64,000 bases of DNA from Bacteroidales bacterium (GTDB lineage Bacteria; Bacteroidota; Bacteroidia; Bacteroidales; Lentimicrobiaceae). A program made the position numbers and the translations under genes. Of the stretch, positions 55,524 to 64,000 are shown piece by piece. Location: assembly GCA_016705005.1 (NCBI GenBank), contig JADIZB010000001.1, positions 558,001 through 622,000 on the forward strand, given 5' to 3'. The notes beneath the pieces were generated by a model that was not told the origin of the DNA, ran no database searches, and saw only the letters and a program-made list of their open reading frames with translations. Positions within the stretch are counted from its first letter, which is position 1. Every line of letters begins with the position of its first letter.

Positions 55524-56858
55524 TCAATATCCATCATTTTGTTTCATCAGTCTGTTTGTCTGCATTTCGCTGAGCGGGATAGGAAACAGGGTATATTTTT
55601 CATCAATTCCGAGCAGGCTTGCGGCCCTTTTTGTCCGGACAAGATCAAACCAGCGATGACCTTCAAATGCAAACTCATGGCGGCGCTCATTTTCAATGGC
55701 CAATTTAAGTTCATCATAACTGTCAGCGGTTGCGGGTGCCAGTCCGGCTCTTGAACGGATTGTATTGATATCGGATTGAACGGCTGTAATATCTCCGTTA
55801 GTGTATGCCAGGGCTTCGGCCCTGATAAGGTACATTTCTGCCAGACGAAGAACGATAACAGCGTCTGAACCGGCTGACAATTGTTCGTACTTGATACAAT
55901 AAACTTTGTTCTCCGGGTCAGTTGCAATGGAGGCTTCAAATCGCTGATCACCTGATTCATAACTCTGAGTAAGATCTCCGGACGGGGCTATTTCATACCT
56001 TCCGGCCAGACTTCTCGGAAAGAAATACTCGGCAAGGCGGTTCTTGTTCTGAGCATCAAATACTATTTCGAAAATCACCTCATTATTGCTGTCTTCGAAC
56101 AATGCAGCATAAGGCAACACCAGGCCGAGTCCGCTTTCTGTAATCACATTACCTGCTTTTTCTGCAGCCTTCCCGGCAAATTCATTATTGCCGGAGGCAT
56201 GAAAACGGGTAAGATAAACCCTGGCCAATAAAGCAGATGCAGCAAAGGAGTTTGCCCGACCGGCAGGCATCACTGCCGGCAGTTTAGCTTCTGCACCTAA
56301 AAGATCAGCAATGACCTGTTCATAAACCTGATCAGGGGTATTGCGTTCCTGATCCACATTGCTGATAATGAGCGTTGGCATGGTTTTTAACGGAATACCA
56401 CCATAATAGCTTAAGAGGTTAAAATGAAAAAGCGCCCTCATGAACAAGGCTTCCCCTTCAAATTTATCACGTTCAGCCGGGGTAAGATCAGTTATCTCAG
56501 GAAGTTTATACAACACATTGTTTACCCTGTTTAAGCCGTCATAGGCAGCTATCCAGGCTCCTTCAAGGATACCGTTTTCAGCCGGAATCTCATTGTTTTC
56601 AATTTGAAGATATTCAAAGGTTGTTCCTGTCCAGGTCAGGTTGTCGGCAGCAAGATCCCCGACGATCACCCTGTTCCTGCCATAAAGACCGGCAGCCTGC
56701 AGTGCCGTGTAGGATCCGATGATAGCCCTTTCAATGCCCACTTTATCCCTGATGGCGATATCGGATGAAATTTTATCAGTCGGTTCTACATCCAGTACTT
56801 TCATACAGGAAGTATAAAGAAGGGAGAATGAAATCAGTAAGTATGTTATCTTTTTCAT
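55524..56858 (-). CDS. RagB/SusD family lipoprotein of the cyanophycin-type operon
   Basis: A 444-residue SusD homologue with lipobox ending at Cys18 (LLYTSC) and mature start MKVLDVEPTDK. TPR-like helices form the N-terminal part and the C-terminal SusD motif is clear (LAIENERRHEFAFEGHRWFDL). It is shorter than the GH30-locus SusD (486). In the operon it follows susC by 19 bases. Since the locus encodes peptidases and no glycoside hydrolase, the ligand is probably a peptide such as beta-Asp-Arg or its oligomers. Confidence 0.95.
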   Translation of the reverse strand: MKKITYLLISFSLLYTSCMKVLDVEPTDKISSDIAIRDKVGIERAIIGSYTALQAAGLYGRNRVIVGDLAADNLTWTGTTFEYLQIENNEIPAENGILEGAWIAAYDGLNRVNNVLYKLPEITDLTPAERDKFEGEALFMRALFHFNLLSYYGGIPLKTMPTLIISNVDQERNTPDQVYEQVIADLLGAEAKLPAVMPAGRANSFAASALLARVYLTRFHASGNNEFAGKAAEKAGNVITESGLGLVLPYAALFEDSNNEVIFEIVFDAQNKNRLAEYFFPRSLAGRYEIAPSGDLTQSYESGDQRFEASIATDPENKVYCIKYEQLSAGSDAVIVLRLAEMYLIRAEALAYTNGDITAVQSDINTIRSRAGLAPATADSYDELKLAIENERRHEFAFEGHRWFDLVRTKRAASLLGIDEKYTLFPIPLSEMQTNRLMKQNDGY

Positions 56859-56877
56859 GATTATCAGATGTTATTGG

Positions 56878-59784
56878 TTAAAAACCTACGTTTAAGCCAA
56901 CCAGGATGGTGCGTGATTGCGGGTAGGTAAAAAAGTCAGTACCCAGAATAATGTTGTCGTTCCCGTAATAATTAACCTCCGGATCCATTCCCGAATAGGT
57001 TGTTTTGGTAAAGAGATTCTGACCTGAAGCATATACCCTCAGGGATTTTATGCCTGCTTTTTTCACCAGGGTTTTAGGTAAACTGTAGCCAATGGAAATG
57101 TTTTTAATCCTCAGGTAAGAACCATTCTCTATAAAACGGGAGGAGATATTCCCATCGCCGGCCCTTGGGACATCGGTAATATCGCCCGGCTGCCTCCATC
57201 TTCGTAACATGGTTGTGGTCTGGTTGTCGTCACCGGTTCCGGATTCAAGATAAATACGGGTCCCGTTAAAAACATCATTGCCATAAACTGCCTGAAGAAA
57301 CACCGACAAATCAATATTCTTATAACTGAATGTATTGGTCATACCCGCGGTAAAGTCGGGATTCGGATCACCGGTTTTTGTGAGGTCTGCTGCTGTAATC
57401 AATCCATCGCTATTGATATCTTCATACACCAGATCTCCGGTTGTCGGATCTACACCAAGACAATGATAGCCCATAAATATACCGATGGGCTCACCTTCCA
57501 TCACCCAGTTGCTTCCCCGTCCCAGATCGGCAATGGGCTGACCATTATAAAGTTTGGTTATTTTATTCCTGTTTGCAGCAAAATTCAATGATGTATTCCA
57601 GGTAAAATCACCCCTGATGTTTTCAGTGTTTAACACAAGTTCTATTCCCCTGTTCTCAAGATTGCCGATGTTTGCATAAATTGAATTGAAACCGGTAGAA
57701 GGGGGCAGCGGTCGGGCAAGCAGGAGGTCTTTGGTCTTGTTCAAATATACATCAGCATTCAGGCTGATCCGGCTATCGAGAACAGAAACGTCAAGACCAA
57801 GTCCGGATTGGGTAGTTGTTTCCCACTTCAGGTCTGGATTTGGCAATTGGGTTGGGGCAATCCCTGAGTTTCCGCCATAATTGAACCCGCCTTCATATAA
57901 ACCGGGAGATGAAAAATCAGGGATACCGTCATTTCCTGTCAGTCCGATGGTGGCCCGGATTTTTAACTCTTTGATTGCGGTGAACTGCTTCATGAATGGC
58001 TCCTGGCTGACCCTCCAGGCAAGAGAAGCGGCCGGGAAATAGCCATACTGATTGTTCTCGCCGAATTTGGAAGACCCATCGGCACGCGCAGTAAGTGTAA
58101 TGATGTATTTATAAAGAAAGTTGTATTTAAGCTGGCCGAAATAGGAATTCATTCCCCTGTCGAGTGATGATGAGGATGCTGCCCTGATAACCCCTGCTGA
58201 TTCAATGTATTCAAAGTTTTCATTGGGAAAATCAATGGCTTCAATATAGGTGTTACGCTTTGCATATTTTTCAAAACTGTATCCGGCCATAACCTCAATG
58301 TTATGCTTTTCACTGAGGGTTTGAATGTATTGTAAAACATTGCTGCTAACCAGATTGCTTACGTAGGAAGTCCCTTCAATGCAAAGACCATTGTATTTGG
58401 CTCCCTGACGGGTAGTCACCGGGTCATAACCATGTTCGCGAAGATTGTAGATGTCTGCTCCCCATTTTGTTGTGAAAGTGAACCCATTCAGGAATTTATA
58501 TTCCAGAAAAATATTGCCGTTGTTCCGGTTTGTGAATGCAACATTGTTTGTTTCCTTATAAATTGCCACCGGATTGGCATAAGGTCCATCCTCATTGTAA
58601 GATCCGTCTTCATTGTAAACAGGATAAATTGCGGGTATAGAGAGGGCATTGGGGAGGGGCCCGAACAGTGTCTGGTCACCTTCAACCCGCCTGTTTTTTG
58701 AGTAATTCATAGTAATACCGCCTCCAACTGTCAGATTTGAGCGTAACTTGTGATCAACATTCAGTCTTCCCGAATAACGGTCATAAGAAGTTCCTTTGAC
58801 GGTTCCATCCTGATTGTAATAACTTCCCGATATAAACAGCCTGGTTTTGTCGTTGCCGCTGCTTACCGAAAGCTCAGTGTTTGAAGTCGGTGCTACCTGA
58901 AGTATTTCATCCATCCAGTCTGTGTCTGTTCCCTGGACATCGGTACCCTTATATTCGTTCCACTGTTCTGCATTCATCAGATCGAGCATTCGTTCACCCG
59001 GCATGGTCTGCCATCCGTAGGATGTGTTCAGGTTTACACTTGTTTTCTGAAGATCCCCTTTTTTTGTTGTGATCAGAATAACCCCGTTTGATGCCCTTGC
59101 TCCGTAAATGGCAGTTGCAGAAGCATCCTTCAGAATAGTTATCTGTTCTATATCGTTGGGATTGATATCAGAAAGTGCATCTATTTCCTGTCCGCTGTAA
59201 CCGATCTGCCCGTAAGTTCCGGTGATGGCCGGAACTCCGTCAATCACGATCAGAGGCTGATTGCTTGCATTGATCGAACTGCCACCCCTGATTTTAATTG
59301 AGTTCTGACCTCCCGGTGTTCCTGAATTCTGGTTTATAGTCATTCCGGCGGCTTTGCCCTGGAGAACCCCATCAAGGGTCCGAAGAGGAATGGTTTTAAT
59401 CTCCTGCTCGTTCACCAGACCAATGGAACCTGTGATCAGTTTTTTACTTGAGGTGTTGTACCCCATTACCACCACTTCACCCAGATCAATCTTATCTTCT
59501 TCCATTTCAATGTTGATCTGGCGTTTCCCGTTTACGGGAACTTCCTGCTTCTGCATCCCGACAAAGGAGAACAAAAGCACTCCTCCCGGCGGTGTCTCCA
59601 GCGTATATGAACCGTTAATATCTGTAACCGTTCCTTTGGTGGTCCCTTTGATCACCACAGTAACTCCTGGAATCGGTTGTTTATCCGTTGCTGAGATCAC
59701 CCTTCCGCTGACAGTTAAGTTCTGTGCCTTCAGGGTACTGATGATCAGCATAAACACCAATAATAGAATGTAAGGTTTCTTCAT
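56878..59784 (-). CDS. SusC/RagA family TonB-linked transporter of the cyanophycin-type operon
   Basis: A 968-residue SusC homologue: signal peptide MKKPYILLLVFMLIISTLKAQ, carboxypeptidase-regulatory-like domain (VSGRVISATDKQPIPGV), TonB-box-like segment (EVVVMGYN), plug (VLQGKAAGMTINQNSGTPGG) and barrel ending VGLNVGF. It should import the products of the two upstream cyanophycinase-family peptidases together with SusD. It is 22 bases after the cyanophycinase gene, so in the same transcript. It differs from the GH30-locus SusC throughout, so the pairs are not recent duplicates. Confidence 0.96.
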   Translation of the reverse strand: MKKPYILLLVFMLIISTLKAQNLTVSGRVISATDKQPIPGVTVVIKGTTKGTVTDINGSYTLETPPGGVLLFSFVGMQKQEVPVNGKRQINIEMEEDKIDLGEVVVMGYNTSSKKLITGSIGLVNEQEIKTIPLRTLDGVLQGKAAGMTINQNSGTPGGQNSIKIRGGSSINASNQPLIVIDGVPAITGTYGQIGYSGQEIDALSDINPNDIEQITILKDASATAIYGARASNGVILITTKKGDLQKTSVNLNTSYGWQTMPGERMLDLMNAEQWNEYKGTDVQGTDTDWMDEILQVAPTSNTELSVSSGNDKTRLFISGSYYNQDGTVKGTSYDRYSGRLNVDHKLRSNLTVGGGITMNYSKNRRVEGDQTLFGPLPNALSIPAIYPVYNEDGSYNEDGPYANPVAIYKETNNVAFTNRNNGNIFLEYKFLNGFTFTTKWGADIYNLREHGYDPVTTRQGAKYNGLCIEGTSYVSNLVSSNVLQYIQTLSEKHNIEVMAGYSFEKYAKRNTYIEAIDFPNENFEYIESAGVIRAASSSSLDRGMNSYFGQLKYNFLYKYIITLTARADGSSKFGENNQYGYFPAASLAWRVSQEPFMKQFTAIKELKIRATIGLTGNDGIPDFSSPGLYEGGFNYGGNSGIAPTQLPNPDLKWETTTQSGLGLDVSVLDSRISLNADVYLNKTKDLLLARPLPPSTGFNSIYANIGNLENRGIELVLNTENIRGDFTWNTSLNFAANRNKITKLYNGQPIADLGRGSNWVMEGEPIGIFMGYHCLGVDPTTGDLVYEDINSDGLITAADLTKTGDPNPDFTAGMTNTFSYKNIDLSVFLQAVYGNDVFNGTRIYLESGTGDDNQTTTMLRRWRQPGDITDVPRAGDGNISSRFIENGSYLRIKNISIGYSLPKTLVKKAGIKSLRVYASGQNLFTKTTYSGMDPEVNYYGNDNIILGTDFFTYPQSRTILVGLNVGF

Positions 59785-59806
59785 ACAGTTATAGTTTGGT
59801 TGGTTG

Positions 59807-61075
59807 TTACTTAATTTTTGTCATTGTCACTTTAACAGGGCTGATATCCATACGTATATCCGAAACTGAGTATTCATCTTCCTCACGGGCGTTTTCAATG
59901 TAATAACCCTGGCTTGCCGGCTTTTTTGTAAAGGTAAGGAGGAATCCGTTTTCGTGATCTGTAAAATTCAGATTTGAAATACTGTCAGTTCCTTTGTTAT
60001 CGATAAGATTCAAGGTAATCACATCGCGGAGGGTCGAACCATTGGCCGACAAAATTCCTGACTGAACGGGATGTTCCCTTTTGTAGTATTCATTCCCCCT
60101 GGTGGCTTTTTTGCCTGTGGCCGGAATCAGTTCACCGGTATTCACCAGGTAGGAATCGCCGTTCTCGAGATAACTGACAGACAGGTTTGTTATTTCAGGT
60201 AATCCCTGTACTTGCGAAAACGTGGCTTCCGCAGCATTGATGATGGTCATACCTGCAGCCCCGGCAACCTGAATTTTACGGTCTGACGCAGAATAGATCA
60301 GCGCCGTGTTTTCATCCACCCCGAAAGCAAGATGATATTTCTCCCGGGAATTCATGAGCGCCACGATCAGCCTGCCTATCCTGGCTCTCTGATTAAAATG
60401 CTGATCAACGATACCTTCCGGGAAAAAGCCGATGCCTCTTGATAGAAGCAATGCATCTGTTTCTTCATTCTCAGGGCCATTGTCGCGGATGATGCCCTGT
60501 TGCAAAGCTCCCATGCTGGTTCCATTACCGATCATGATTTCGCTCATGATGGCTGCCCCGGCACTGCTTCCTCCGATTACGCCTCCCTTGTTATAAACCT
60601 CCCACACAGCATCCAGTACCGGCGTCCGTTCACCATCCGTCGAGGTCAGCGCCATCATGGTACGCATCTGATCGCCACCGGTAAACCAAACACCCGTACA
60701 TCCCCGAATCGTTTTTGCCAATCTTTTGTCGTTGCCGTTACCGGCCCATTTCGACTCGTCGGCATCCATCGTACTGTCGTCATCCATCACTGAAATGTTG
60801 ATGAGGTGGATGTTATCGGCTCTTACTCCATACGACTGAAGTGTCTTGCTGATGCTCACCCACGATTGCACCGGGACACCACTGGCGGAAGGGATTACAG
60901 CGAAAGCAGCTTTCTCAGGGCCTCCGGCCAGCTCAATCATCTTATTGTAAACCTCTTTATTATCAGGGTTCAGGCCGCCTCCTACGATGACCAGACTTCC
61001 TTTGCCCTCCTGTGCCGAAACGAAGTAAGAAGTGTATATCAGCAGCAATAACAAGGTAATACCGGCTTTTTTCAT
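59807..61075 (-). CDS. Cyanophycinase-family peptidase (S51), secreted
   Basis: A 422-residue S51-family serine peptidase with signal peptide MKKAGITLLLLLIYTSYFVSAQ and no lipobox, so probably periplasmic or outer-membrane associated. The cyanophycinase motifs are complete: GGDQ (133-136), nucleophile Ser171 in GGSSAGA, His226 in DQHFNQRARIGRL and Glu255 in GVDENTA. The family hydrolyses cyanophycin (poly-Asp with Arg side chains) to beta-Asp-Arg dipeptides. The last 120 residues are an extra domain of unknown type. The gene lies 17 bases after the other cyanophycinase-family gene and 22 bases before susC. Dipeptidase E-like activity is the main alternative, but the DQHF...RxxRL segment favours cyanophycinase. 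Confidence 0.88.
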   Translation of the reverse strand: MKKAGITLLLLLIYTSYFVSAQEGKGSLVIVGGGLNPDNKEVYNKMIELAGGPEKAAFAVIPSASGVPVQSWVSISKTLQSYGVRADNIHLINISVMDDDSTMDADESKWAGNGNDKRLAKTIRGCTGVWFTGGDQMRTMMALTSTDGERTPVLDAVWEVYNKGGVIGGSSAGAAIMSEIMIGNGTSMGALQQGIIRDNGPENEETDALLLSRGIGFFPEGIVDQHFNQRARIGRLIVALMNSREKYHLAFGVDENTALIYSASDRKIQVAGAAGMTIINAAEATFSQVQGLPEITNLSVSYLENGDSYLVNTGELIPATGKKATRGNEYYKREHPVQSGILSANGSTLRDVITLNLIDNKGTDSISNLNFTDHENGFLLTFTKKPASQGYYIENAREEDEYSVSDIRMDISPVKVTMTKIK

Positions 61076-61092
61076 AGTTGAATATAATGGGT

Positions 61093-63069
61093 TTATTCCT
61101 TAATAAATTTAGAACCTGCAACTGTTTTGCCTGAACCATCGGTCAACAGCAACAGGTAAATGCCACCTGACAAAAATGAAATATCCAGTGTTACATCATT
61201 CGCATAAATAACGCCATCTCTGATTATACTTCCTTTAAGAGAAAGTATTTTCCAGGAAGTGGCTGTGTTTACCGGGTTGAATTTAATTAAACTCGCGGCA
61301 GGATTGGGCACGATATCAATAAAAAATGAGACATCCGGACCGGAAATCCCTGCAGGTGACACATCGCCCATGCTGAATGGGGTAGTATAATCAATAAAAT
61401 ACAAACAGAGTTTTTCAAACCCTGCAACCATTCTGGGATCTCCAGGGCCCCCCGTGCCGGTCTGATGAGAAAAACCAGTCTTTGTGCCTTCGTTGACCAA
61501 AACCATTACAGGGGCAGTACCGTAACCGGTAAGCGTGGTTTTCCCGTTAACCGGCGAAAACTTCATGTAGTTGTGATTTGTCAGCCAGACGCCGAACCTG
61601 GCAGTATCCCTGGCCATAGTATAAGGGACTGCAGTGGCGGTATTCTCATAGATATCGCTGTCAAGAAAGGTTTCGGGCATGATAATGGTGTTTTTAAGCA
61701 ATCCAAGTCCAGGGGTGAATGTAAGCTCCCCGTACCACGATGAAAGATATTCAAGGTAATTTCCAACTATTGTTTTTCCTGCCAGCCGGGCATCCTGACC
61801 GACAAAGGCACTGATCATACCGTCTCCTTTTAGTTTTTGAATCAGCAATTTTCCATTCGGTGTCAGCAGGAACTGGCTGAAAGTGGTTTCGCTGTTTTTT
61901 ACAAAAAGGATCTTGGAAGCGCCGGCTATTTTCGTTGCAAATTCCGCATCTGATCCTAAAGAGGCCAAAGGATTGAAGACGGAAACTTCCGCAGCTCCTG
62001 CCCCGAGTAGTCTGGCACTGAAGCTGCCGGCCAGGGTATTGTCGCCTGAAAGAATCATTACACCGGATTCAGGGGTTCCGCAGGCAGTCACCAGATCGTT
62101 GATCATGGCTGAGTTGTCGTTCAACAGGTTGCTTCCTGAAGCCAGAACGGTATAGTTTCCGGTTTCTGACTGACCCGACGTATTGATCAGCCTGTCAAGC
62201 GTCGGGTAACCGATTTCTCCGGTTGAAAAATTATAGGTACAACCTTTGAGCAACTGAACTACTTCGATGGAATCGGCAAGCAATTTGTTGCCGTTCTGGC
62301 TGAAACCTCCACCGGATCTGTAAAAATTAGCACAGCCAGTTCCATAAATTGTACCCAGGCCATTCTCATCAACGGTCATACAGGTCATGTCGTCCATACC
62401 AAGCCCCAGAATATCTTCGTCCTGATTAAACCTGAAATTGGCAAGAAATCCGGCAAGCCTTCCAAACCTGGCCCTTTCACAAAAATGGGTGTCAAAAATG
62501 AAACCGGGTTTCAGGTCAAGAAAATCATCTGCCAGTGTAACGTAATTATTATTAGGGTTTTCGATACATTCATAGGGATAAACCGTACCGTTTTCGGCTG
62601 TAAATACGATGGATGAAAGGATATGCATACCGGCTGAAGTGCCACCGATACAACCACCCTGGCCATACTTATCATTCACTGCATCCAGAAGCCTGGTGTT
62701 GCGGTAAAGGTTGTAATATTCCCATTGGTCGCCTCCCCGGAAGAAAATGACGTCATACGACATGAGGGTATCGTAGGTTGCCTGACTGTCAGCACTGTCG
62801 CGCGAAGCGATGGCAAACTCCCTGGCCCGGGCAGCCCCGCACTGACTTACCATATAGGGCGCCAGGCTTCCGGTTTCTGTTCCGATGATGGCAACCCTTT
62901 TCCCTTCCACTGCCCACCTGTAGGGTGGGGTACTCCAACTGTTGGTTCCGTTCTTTTCCGAGCCGCCACCCACTAAAAGCAACCGCCCCTGTGCAAATGA
63001 TCCGCTACAGAAAATGAACAATAAAATTATGATTATGAAACCCTTATGGATCTGGTTGTCTTTTGGCAT
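61093..63069 (-). CDS. Cyanophycinase-family peptidase (S51) with T9SS sorting domain
   Basis: A 658-residue protein and first gene of the operon. Signal peptide (about 1-26, FIIIILLFIFCSGSFAQ) and an S51 domain (about 28-245) with GGDQ (112-115), nucleophile Ser145 in GGTSAGM and His195 in FDTHFCERARFGRL. Where the other paralogue has Glu255 (GVDENTA), this one reads GMDDMTC, with Asp227. An extra domain of about 330 residues follows, then a T9SS sorting domain (DIVPNPAASLIKFNP to GSKFIKE). The enzyme is therefore likely displayed on or released from the cell surface, where it could attack insoluble cyanophycin granules from lysed cells. The Glu to Asp change could alter activity. Confidence 0.86.
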   Translation of the reverse strand: MPKDNQIHKGFIIIILLFIFCSGSFAQGRLLLVGGGSEKNGTNSWSTPPYRWAVEGKRVAIIGTETGSLAPYMVSQCGAARAREFAIASRDSADSQATYDTLMSYDVIFFRGGDQWEYYNLYRNTRLLDAVNDKYGQGGCIGGTSAGMHILSSIVFTAENGTVYPYECIENPNNNYVTLADDFLDLKPGFIFDTHFCERARFGRLAGFLANFRFNQDEDILGLGMDDMTCMTVDENGLGTIYGTGCANFYRSGGGFSQNGNKLLADSIEVVQLLKGCTYNFSTGEIGYPTLDRLINTSGQSETGNYTVLASGSNLLNDNSAMINDLVTACGTPESGVMILSGDNTLAGSFSARLLGAGAAEVSVFNPLASLGSDAEFATKIAGASKILFVKNSETTFSQFLLTPNGKLLIQKLKGDGMISAFVGQDARLAGKTIVGNYLEYLSSWYGELTFTPGLGLLKNTIIMPETFLDSDIYENTATAVPYTMARDTARFGVWLTNHNYMKFSPVNGKTTLTGYGTAPVMVLVNEGTKTGFSHQTGTGGPGDPRMVAGFEKLCLYFIDYTTPFSMGDVSPAGISGPDVSFFIDIVPNPAASLIKFNPVNTATSWKILSLKGSIIRDGVIYANDVTLDISFLSGGIYLLLLTDGSGKTVAGSKFIKE

Positions 63070-63100
63070 GCAGGAATATCCGGATTAATGATTGCTTTTT

Positions 63101-63108
63101 CAAACTTA
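63101..63108 (-). promoter_or_regulatory. -7 promoter element of the cyanophycin-type operon
   Basis: On the minus strand TAAGTTTG matches TAnnTTTG and lies 31 bases before the first start codon (63069). No TTG at the ideal -33 distance was found. Confidence 0.5.
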
Positions 63109-63279
63109 CAAAATTTATTTCATGCATGAGAAACAGTATTGATAGTGATGGCGTTTGGCAGGAATGCCCTGGCTCTGTTCGTCCTGACATTTTCCGGAAT
63201 CTGATTCATGGGTCTGTTTCTAACCGGGTTTCAGCATCGTATCTTATAGCACTGAATTCTACGGACGCTGAAACTTTGT

Positions 63280-63287
63280 TAACTTTG
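63280..63287 (+). promoter_or_regulatory. -7 promoter element of the dipeptidase gene
   Basis: TAACTTTG matches TAnnTTTG and lies 20 bases before the ATG at 63308. A -33 element was not seen. The two divergent promoters of the locus are about 170 bases apart and could share a regulator. Confidence 0.5.
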
Positions 63288-63307
63288 TGATCCCAAAAAC
63301 CATACAT

Positions 63308-64000
63308 ATGCTCACACTCATCAAAAATGCTGAAATATACGCCCCTGAAAAACTGGGACGCATGGATATATTGCTTGCCGGCACCAGAATCGAAGCCATT
63401 GAGCGGGAAATAAATCTTCCCGGAACACTTGATGTAAATACCATCGATGCAACCGGGCTCTGCCTGGTCCCTGGCTTTATCGATGCCCATGTGCACATTG
63501 CCGGGGCAGGTGGCGAGGGAGGCCCTGCGAGCCGCACCCCTGAAATGCAGCTCAGTGATATGATCTCAGCCGGGGTTACTACTGTTGTTGGTTGCCTTGG
63601 CACCGATGGTATAACACGCAGTGTGGATAGTGTATTGATGAAAGTCAAATCGCTCAGGGCTGAAGGTGTTTCGGCCTGGATGTATACAGGGGCTTATCAG
63701 GTTCCCACACCTACTGTAACGGGAGATTATGCACGTGATATTGCCCTGATTGAAGAAATTATAGGGGTGGGTGAAGTAGCCATTTCAGATCACCGCTCTT
63801 CAAACCCTACAAATGAAGAACTTACCCGAATAACAGGTCATGCCCGTGTTGCCGGAATGCTCAGTGGGAAAGCCGGGATTATCAATATCCATATGGGCGA
63901 TGCCAGAGACCCTTTCAGACCACTGTATAAAGTTATTGAAGCCAGCGAGCTCACCCTCAGGCAGTTCCTGCCCACCCACATTAACCGCAACGATTATATT
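63308..64000 (+). CDS. iadA: Isoaspartyl dipeptidase (partial, cut by the window edge)
   Basis: The first 231 residues of an amidohydrolase-superfamily beta-aspartyl dipeptidase; about 150 more are expected, as the E. coli enzyme has about 390. Visible metal ligands and family motifs: His61/His63 (GFIDAHVH), GGEGGPASRTPE, the ISDHRSS segment (159-165), His195 (NIHMGD) and His224 (LPTHINRN). At the position of the carbamylated Lys162 of E. coli IadA this protein has Glu156. It has no signal peptide, so it acts in the cytoplasm and splits beta-Asp-X dipeptides, here plausibly beta-Asp-Arg into Asp and Arg. It is divergent from the operon of cyanophycinases and SusCD. ATG at 63308 chosen because the strong promoter match lies just before it. 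Confidence 0.93.
   Translation, partial: MLTLIKNAEIYAPEKLGRMDILLAGTRIEAIEREINLPGTLDVNTIDATGLCLVPGFIDAHVHIAGAGGEGGPASRTPEMQLSDMISAGVTTVVGCLGTDGITRSVDSVLMKVKSLRAEGVSAWMYTGAYQVPTPTVTGDYARDIALIEEIIGVGEVAISDHRSSNPTNEELTRITGHARVAGMLSGKAGIINIHMGDARDPFRPLYKVIEASELTLRQFLPTHINRNDYI

Noticed and set aside
54296..63069. Glycan utilisation locus
   Set aside because: The SusCD pair would suggest it, but the operon has no carbohydrate-active enzyme and encodes two S51 peptidases instead.

Overview
The window comes from a member of the Bacteroidota, probably an environmental Bacteroidia. The evidence is two SusC/SusD pairs, four proteins with type IX secretion (T9SS) C-terminal sorting domains, many short lipoproteins with SCKKE-like starts, a DUF6029 barrel protein, a two-component regulator with an N-terminal propeller, and several promoters with the Bacteroidota -7 element TAnnTTTG. 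No rRNA, tRNA, CRISPR array, transposase or phage gene was recognised.

Layout. 1-9.6 kb: the tail of an unknown gene, a hybrid sensor kinase, a T9SS-exported Omp28-like protein, a 2-Cys peroxiredoxin, and a propeller-type kinase with its NarL/LuxR-type partner. 9.7-13.5 kb: four secreted or lipoprotein genes of unknown function on the minus strand. 14-20.4 kb: dCMP deaminase; a BlaI-type repressor overlapping an M56 peptidase with three TonB C-terminal domains, with two operator dyads around the promoter; a MORN-like protein; a zinc-ribbon protein; and a TetR-like protein with an ABC1/UbiB-type kinase. 20.6-28.6 kb: carboxyltransferase, DUF3267 zincin, an exported-thiol operon (TlpA, DUF6029, Omp28), mannose-6-phosphate isomerase and lipoyl synthase. 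28.6-36.4 kb: a compact polysaccharide utilisation locus (PKD lipoprotein, SusC, SusD, GH30). 36.9-42.7 kb: a TetR-controlled export operon (TolC, HlyD, two ABC-2 permeases, no ATPase). 43.4-50.5 kb: a multi-PAS kinase followed by a REC-PAS-GAF-kinase-REC gene broken by three single-base indels. 50.6-54.0 kb: two T9SS cargo proteins.

The most interesting region is 54.3-64.0 kb. A tight five-gene minus-strand operon encodes two cyanophycinase-family (S51) peptidases, one of them with a T9SS signal, then SusC, SusD and a PKD/propeller lipoprotein. Divergent to it is an isoaspartyl dipeptidase gene cut by the window edge. Together these look like a Sus-type locus for a polypeptide, cyanophycin. 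Surface cyanophycinase would release beta-Asp-Arg, SusCD would import it, and the cytoplasmic dipeptidase would split it into Asp and Arg. The gene families are clear from sequence motifs; the pathway is inference.

Genes are given with their stop codons. Start choices, operators and promoters were read by eye and not computed.
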